8,156 nucleotides of DNA, from assembly GCA_023142805.1 (NCBI GenBank), contig JAGLIU010000021.1, positions 1 through 8,156 of the forward strand. The letters are read 5' to 3'. A program made the translations under genes and the position numbers. This DNA comes from Candidatus Omnitrophota bacterium. Lineage in GTDB: Bacteria; Omnitrophota; Gorgyraeia; Tantalellales; Tantalellaceae. The notes beneath the pieces were generated by a model. That model was not told where the DNA came from. It saw only the letters and a program-made list of their open reading frames with translations, and ran no database searches. Below, in pieces: positions 6,001 to 8,156 of the stretch (the stretch's first letter is position 1; each line of letters opens with the position of its first letter).

Positions 6001-8156
6001 TTTCCATACCCGTGTCCAATTTCGCGAGTATATTGTCCATAACCAGAATTCCCGTTTTATCATTGAACAATGTATTAAAAAACTTTTCCGCGCAATTCAG
6101 AACCGATCCCTGACCGGCTTCAGTTATATTTTCAAAATCAGAAATAAAAGCTATGAGTTGTTCTCCGGTCTTGACAAAAGCATCCATCGCGGCATCCAGA
6201 AGTTTTACGCTATCTTCCAAAGCCGTGGGGATCTGCGTCATAATAGTCTTTAGAATCTCAATGTTCCCGGACATCTCCGATATCATTTTATCCTCAAGAC
6301 CCGCTAATTTTATATCGACAAGATTATTCGTTAACGTTTCCGTTATTGAACCGATCGCGTTGACAGCTTTCACGCATAGACTCATATCAATACCGTCAAC
6401 CACGATATTTCCGTTGTTATCCACAGGGATCTCGTTTCTCAAGGTCTCAAGAACGTCAGAGATCATTTCCATGGCCGCGATACAATAAACCTGTTTCTCA
6501 ACGTTCATCTCATCCGGAATAAGAAAGTTATCGAAATTGCCGGCTAAAGCGACCGCGACGGCGGATATATCGGCTATAGCGCCTTCATTACCGTCGTCTC
6601 TGACATCTGAAAGCTTTCCGTTAAGAAACCCGCGCAAAGCATCCAACGTTTCTTCGGTATTGGAAGCCTCGGAATTAAACGACTCTATCGCGTTTATCTG
6701 AGCCGCGGTTTCCTCAGAAATAACCACCGCTTTTTCCGCGGCTTCTTCAGGGGAAAAGACAAAGAAATCTATTCCGTTCACGGTAGAAACAACTATAGGA
6801 TCTCCGTCTTTATATTCTGAGACATCTACTCCAAATACTTTCCCAACAACGTCTATACTCTTTATTTTACTGAAATCGTCAATAGTAACGCTTATCTGAA
6901 CCTGTAATTTACCGTCAGTATCAACCGCGTACATCACTTTTATATCAAACTCAGCGTTCTCATCTACAGCTATTTCTTTCAATTTTTCCAGGACAGGTTT
7001 CAGTACTTCATCCATTTTCGGCATTTCTTTTAGATCGTCTATAACGACATCTCCGGAGCTGAACGTAACCGCCTTAAGAGTTATCTCTCCTTTATCGTCT
7101 ACAATAACATTTACAACCGCGTTCTCACCAAACGCGGAAATAATATTAGCCATGGAGAAACTTTTTCCGCCCAGATCACGCAATGACACATTCGCCGCGG
7201 CGGACGCGACAAATTCCACTTCGACTTCTCCTATAAAGTTACCGTCCTCATCTAACCCTATACGGCCTCCCGTTATTTTAGCGTCATCGCCGAGCGATTT
7301 AAGGGCGTTTACAAACGCTTCTCCTCCGTTGTTCGCGGCCCACTCCATAGTTTTCTCTTTCTGATCCTGAGTCAGACCACCCTTAAGCGATAAAAATCCC
7401 TGACCCGAAGCGGCGTCTATGATTATATCGACAACTTTCTCTCCGTCTTTTTCTTTTATAAGCCCTATCGCGGACGCGGCACCTTTCATCTTGTCATTGA
7501 GTTTATCAAATTTCATTGAGAACTCGAAAGTTCCCGACCCATCCGCGGCGAGGGTCGCGGTGATCTTTCCGACAACCACATCTACCCAATTAACGTTTCC
7601 ATCCGCGTCCAAACCTTCTTTCGCGACCATACCAAAACCGCTTTGGATCTTAGCCGTGTTTATATTAAGACCATCTGTTTTGGCAAATTCTTCAAGAAGC
7701 GCGCTCATGGAGCCCGCCTCAATCTCGAACGTAAACGTGACTTCACCGGTAAGAACATTGTATTGACCCTCTATTTTCAATTTATCGCCCATCTTTTCAA
7801 ACGCGTTGACGATCGCCGAAATAAGGGGTTTCGCTTCACCTTCAACGTTCTCAGGATCAACCGCGAAAGTTATGATAACGGCACCGTCTTTACCCATACC
7901 TAATTTAAAACTCTCAAGATCGGCTCCGCCGGCGACAGCCGCCGTTATTTTCTCGACCGCCAGATCAAGTGTCGCTCCTTCCAAACCGATCGCGCTCACT
8001 GCCGCGTGTATCTTTGCCGCGTTATCAGCAAGGGTTAGATCCTCCGCCGCTTGTTGCGCGCCTAATTTCACTTCGTTCTTATACGCGACATCCTTTTCTA
8101 AGGTAGAACCCTCATCTTTTGGAACCCAAGCAGTCGTTTGAAGCCCATCACCCTCA
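1..8156 (-). CDS. Giant repetitive multidomain protein with a central transglutaminase-like domain (internal fragment, both ends open)
   Basis: One minus-strand frame (codons from 8155-8153 down to 4-2) is open for 2,718 codons with no stop. Neither the true start nor the stop is in the window, so the full protein is longer than 2,718 residues, and in-frame ATG codons here should not be taken as starts. The translation is protein-like throughout: amphipathic helical repeats, alternating beta strands, DG/NG turns, few cysteines (about nine) and no convincing membrane helix. The one recognisable catalytic unit is a transglutaminase-like domain around C1445. Two different tandem repeat arrays flank it, a helical one (r540-1133) and a beta one (r2278-2587). 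Alanine is very often GCG. The architecture suggests a secreted or surface-anchored giant protein, but the signal peptide and any anchor would lie outside the window. The specific family is not recognised; Omnitrophota-type giant proteins are the best analogy. The coding call is close to certain, the function largely unknown. Confidence 0.96.
2..394 (-). other. Polar tail of the fragment, continuing out of the window (r2588-2718)
   Basis: After a last beta strand this part becomes polar and helical (TARGNLVKEIAQIETLSKQ, ELNTLLEKQATNIGKEW), then has a short beta stretch (YQFTVEAGTFQGRAGY) and a Met/Gly/Asn-rich run (SVGMMKAMENNAG). Base composition also shifts: GCG alanine codons become sparser and A-rich codons such as AGA, ACA and ATA commoner. 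The frame is still open at the window edge, so the real C-terminus is unknown. Confidence 0.5.
395..1324 (-). repeat. Second tandem array: beta repeats of about 50-60 residues (r2278-2587)
   Basis: About five to six diverged units share the start (I/V)-x-(V/I)-x-G-x-(I/L/F)-x-x-(V/L)-x-G-x-F and end in a short helical stretch. Examples of the start are QISVAGTYKDINGQFLF, QVSVVGSIAGVNGIFGI, NITLNAALNGVAGSFSL, NIFVRGALDGLAAMFRI and NISIAGRFGVVNGVVSV. The last two are preceded by similar phrases, GLKEK and YSKK, and a sixth start, DIAILCSLKGVELRF, follows GFAEK. The end of each unit often holds F-x5-I/K followed by charged residues. Divergence is high with no DNA-level identity seen, so this array is older than the helical one. 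It is probably a beta stalk; the family is not recognised. Confidence 0.6.
1325..2044 (-). other. Mainly helical segment between the beta regions (r2038-2277)
   Basis: After two beta stretches (SGELLFAAGVFG and THIQLAGVLAS) the segment becomes mostly helical: DDLVALDDMSVLEDAM, VLSTLNNLTGAYNAAIK, SSFVSVVRNID, YMESAVKLISLYFQ. It ends in a charged amphipathic helix (EDVRTTVEDIQKKVSG) that leads into the second repeat array. It resembles the helical array in composition, but its units could not be aligned to the 66-residue consensus. No family is recognised. Confidence 0.45.
2045..3217 (-). other. Long beta-rich region, unrecognised (r1647-2037)
   Basis: Mostly alternating beta strands with DG, NG and GG turns. 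The first part (r1647-1760) includes KIKIETPSGDQAEVTV and a Trp-containing stretch, KWHFSPAGKY, and is followed by a helical segment with HEIRDMLVRLL. From about r1850 short strand-turn units recur (TLKSGAMIGINTKGDLSI, ADGTMTVQNGKLIASEGQ, GKDGSLFMDGGLFKIDR), in the style of a beta-helix or other stacked beta stalk, though no strict repeat length could be fixed by eye. There are no catalytic residues to point to and only one cysteine (C1825). Homology to a named family was not recognised. Confidence 0.45.
3218..3367 (-). other. Acidic Ser/Asp/Gly-rich linker (r1597-1646)
   Basis: About fifty residues with little hydrophobic content, rich in Ser, Asp and Gly with scattered Arg and Glu (for example RGDSKSGDPEIG and DSASSMGRDVGSDDE). 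It looks disordered and separates the catalytic half of the fragment from the beta-rich half. It contains the tripeptide Arg-Gly-Asp at r1597-1599; one three-residue match is not evidence of integrin-type binding. Confidence 0.6.
3368..3625 (-). other. Beta extension after the transglutaminase-like domain (r1511-1596)
   Basis: This segment is rich in aromatic residues and glycine (for example YTGVYEVAWDGG, FYLTGIYWENG, GMYSAYEGYV) and reads as a set of beta strands. Its Tyr/Trp content is much higher than in the rest of the protein. It may complete the catalytic domain or form a substrate- or carbohydrate-facing beta domain. No family was recognised. Confidence 0.45.
3626..4024 (-). other. 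Transglutaminase-like (papain-fold) domain with complete Cys-His-Asp triad (about r1378-1510)
   Basis: This is the one recognisable enzymatic domain. The signature RGAGDCDDFSIASATMLAAL (r1440-1459) matches the active-site helix of the transglutaminase-like superfamily, where a G-D-C-[DE]-[DEG] motif carries the nucleophile; here it is C1445 (bases 3821-3823). H1475 in GAHAITAF (3731-3733) and D1491 in YFDNAN (3683-3685) complete the triad, with the His and the Asp each on a strand as expected. Upstream, IWSPPSVTILR fits the W-x-x-P-x-x-T-x-x-x-R lead-in common in bacterial members. Spacing (30 residues Cys-His, 16 His-Asp) is normal. Bacterial members of this fold include thiol peptidases, amidases and cross-linking enzymes, so the chemistry cannot be fixed from sequence. 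All three residues are kept, so activity is likely. Domain edges are approximate. Confidence 0.85.
4256..4411 (-). repeat. Beta module copy 4, beyond the helical array (about r1249-1300)
   Basis: KPLLKVTGKLSTLV is followed by the strand DVDVNYEL with Y1273, a TG turn (G1280) and the strand RLDVTIVLTIKT. It resembles copy 3 at 6857-7000 closely enough to suggest common origin. The module thus occurs on both sides of the helical array and immediately before the transglutaminase-like domain. Confidence 0.55.
4412..4756 (-). other. Helical spacer after the repeat array (r1134-1248)
   Basis: This stretch is alanine-rich and helical (AALRGADIDVAKLF, then AAVNMLTAAAG), with a run of small hydrophobics near r1176-1190 (ALMVAAAAMILRGALI). 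A charged, Asp/Lys-rich stretch follows (about r1223-1242), leading into the fourth beta module. The hydrophobic run is flanked by Lys and Arg but is too short for a confident membrane helix and fits a buried helix better. No family is recognised. Confidence 0.5.
5351..5548 (-). repeat. Helical repeat core unit d (r870-935)
   Basis: This unit starts NFADIADAGFGEKAFQ and contains NRGILVIDNVLKIL and SAGGLDALV. It shares a 40-base identical run with unit c, and a 35-base identical run (5514-5548, equal to 5316-5350) with the following unit. It therefore looks like the centre of the most recent duplication or conversion in the array. Confidence 0.85.
5549..5746 (-). repeat. Helical repeat core unit c (r804-869)
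   Basis: This unit starts NFRDFVDAGFGKEAFQ and contains GSERGILTVSNILKIL and PAGGLDVLV. It is one of the two most conserved units. On the plus strand its bases 5670-5709 are identical to 5472-5511 in the next unit, a 40-base identity at exactly one repeat length (198 bp). Confidence 0.85.
6386..6421 (-). other. Possible EF-hand/dockerin-like calcium loop (r579-590)
   Basis: The twelve residues DNNGNIVVDGID place Asp, Asn, Asn, Val and Asp at positions 1, 3, 5, 8 and 12 of an EF-hand or dockerin-type loop, followed by Met-Ser-Leu at a helix start. Position 6, normally Gly, is Ile, and there is no paired second loop nearby. It sits in the first, diverged helical repeat, where the core units have a much shorter turn. 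Calcium binding is possible but weakly supported. Confidence 0.25.
6857..7000 (-). repeat. Beta module copy 3 (about r386-433)
   Basis: It begins VLKPVLEKLKEIA, followed by the strand FDIKVMYAV with Y409, a DTDG turn (G415) and the strand KLQVQISVTI. It aligns well with copy 4 on the far side of the helical array: both read VLKP, then a helix, D-x-x-V/D-x-x-Y, a G turn, and L-x-V-x-I-x-x-T-I. Confidence 0.55.
7172..7309 (-). repeat. Beta module copy 2, diverged (about r283-328)
   Basis: NALKSLGDDAKITGGRIG, then a DEDGN turn and the alternating strand GEVEVEFVA, matches the later half of the module, but the Lys-Pro start is missing and the tyrosine position holds another residue. This is the weakest of the four copies and could be chance similarity between amphipathic beta hairpins. 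Confidence 0.3.
7685..7831 (-). repeat. Beta module copy 1 (about r109-157)
   Basis: The module begins with Lys-Pro and a short helix (KPLISAIVNAFEKM), then has a strand carrying Y132, a turn at TG (G137) and a strand of alternating hydrophobics (EVTFTFEIE), followed by a short helix. The same order (KP, helix, Y strand, G turn, alternating strand) recurs at 6857-7000 and 4256-4411. Similarity was aligned by eye and is at protein level only. Confidence 0.5.

Larger units (their letters stand above)
4757..6538 (-). repeat. Tandem array of about nine helical repeats, mostly 66 residues (198 bp)
   Basis: Residues r540-1133 form a tandem array. The core units begin with Asn-Phe and fit the pattern NF-x5-(A/E)GFG, helix, (R/T)G(I/F)(L/F), (D/S/E)N, helix, (A/E)GG, helix. 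Boundaries: 6326-6538 (71 residues, diverged), 6140-6325 (62, diverged), 5945-6139 (65), 5747-5944, 5549-5746, 5351-5548, 5153-5350 and 4955-5152 (66 each), and 4757-4954 (66, degenerate). Each unit appears to hold three amphipathic helices, so the array should fold as a helical solenoid or extended bundle; no HEAT, ARM or TPR consensus was recognised. Units 5549-5746 and 5351-5548 are the most alike and share the 13 residues AFQIIENAFDALI. Conservation is highest in the middle and fades outwards, as expected if the array grew by internal duplication. The function is unknown, probably a spacer or binding scaffold. Confidence 0.88.
6539..8155 (-). other. Alpha/beta region with recurring beta modules (r1-539)
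   Basis: This is the N-terminal part of the visible fragment. Short amphipathic helices alternate with beta-strand pairs that turn at acidic DG motifs, such as LDADGNVNW (r182-190), LDEDGNFIGE (r301-310), VDDKGEITL (r352-360) and VDTDGKLQVQ (r411-420). Three stretches (near r109-157, r283-328 and r386-433) share one pattern, listed separately. The last hundred residues (about r434-539) lead into the helical array and include a helical, Glu/Ala/Asn-rich stretch (about r470-515). There are no cysteines, no catalytic motif and no hydrophobic segment long enough to cross a membrane. No known family is recognised. The look is that of a structural or adhesive stalk, which is inference only. Confidence 0.6.

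Noticed and set aside
4386..6113. A 575-codon open frame on the plus strand
   Set aside because: It lies antisense to the helical repeats and is out of register with the minus-strand frame. Its translation is a Ser/Pro/Ala/Ile-rich string with no domain, and its length follows from the repeated codons of the opposite strand. No ribosome binding site stands out.
7152..8141. Plus-strand open frames near the right end (7152-7364, 7419-7766, 7643-7903, 7806-8141)
   Set aside because: Antisense shadows of the GCG-rich beta modules, with Ser/Pro-rich low-information translations.
1..8156. Several separate genes starting at internal in-frame ATG codons
   Set aside because: No in-frame stop separates any of them, and the domain and repeat structure runs across all such positions without a gap.

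Overview
The whole 8,156-base window lies inside a single gene on the minus strand. The reading frame whose first complete codon occupies 8155-8153 runs to the codon at 4-2 without a stop: 2,718 consecutive sense codons, with the natural start and stop both outside the window. I translated it codon by codon, and the residue count agrees with the base count, so there is no frameshift. Residue numbers (r1-r2718) are counted within this fragment, r1 being at 8155-8153. No intergenic DNA, RNA gene, mobile element, CRISPR array, promoter or terminator is visible. Open frames on the plus strand are antisense shadows.

The protein is a giant, repetitive, probably secreted or surface-associated multidomain protein. 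From the N-terminal side (high coordinates) to the C-terminal side (low coordinates) it holds: (1) an alpha/beta region with three recurring beta modules (r1-539); (2) a tandem array of about nine helical repeats, mostly 66 residues long (198 bp), including neighbours that still share 35-40 bp of identical DNA (r540-1133); (3) a helical spacer, then a fourth beta module on the far side of the array (r1134-1300); (4) a transglutaminase-like cysteine peptidase fold domain with an apparently complete Cys-His-Asp triad, C1445/H1475/D1491; (5) a beta extension and a Ser/Asp/Gly-rich acidic linker (r1511-1646); (6) a long beta-rich region with DG/NG turns (r1647-2037); (7) a mainly helical segment (r2038-2277); (8) a second tandem array of beta repeats of about 50-60 residues (r2278-2587); (9) a polar tail leading out of the window (r2588-2718).

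No phylogenetic marker is present. A bacterial gene above 8 kb made of alternating repeat arrays with an embedded transglutaminase-like domain, moderate GC and strong use of GCG for alanine fits what is known of Omnitrophota, a candidate phylum noted for exceptionally large proteins thought to act in attachment or predation. This assignment is an inference and other uncultured lineages are possible. Plausibly the repeats give a long surface structure and the central Cys-His-Asp domain acts on proteins or peptides at that surface, but substrate and partners cannot be read from the sequence.
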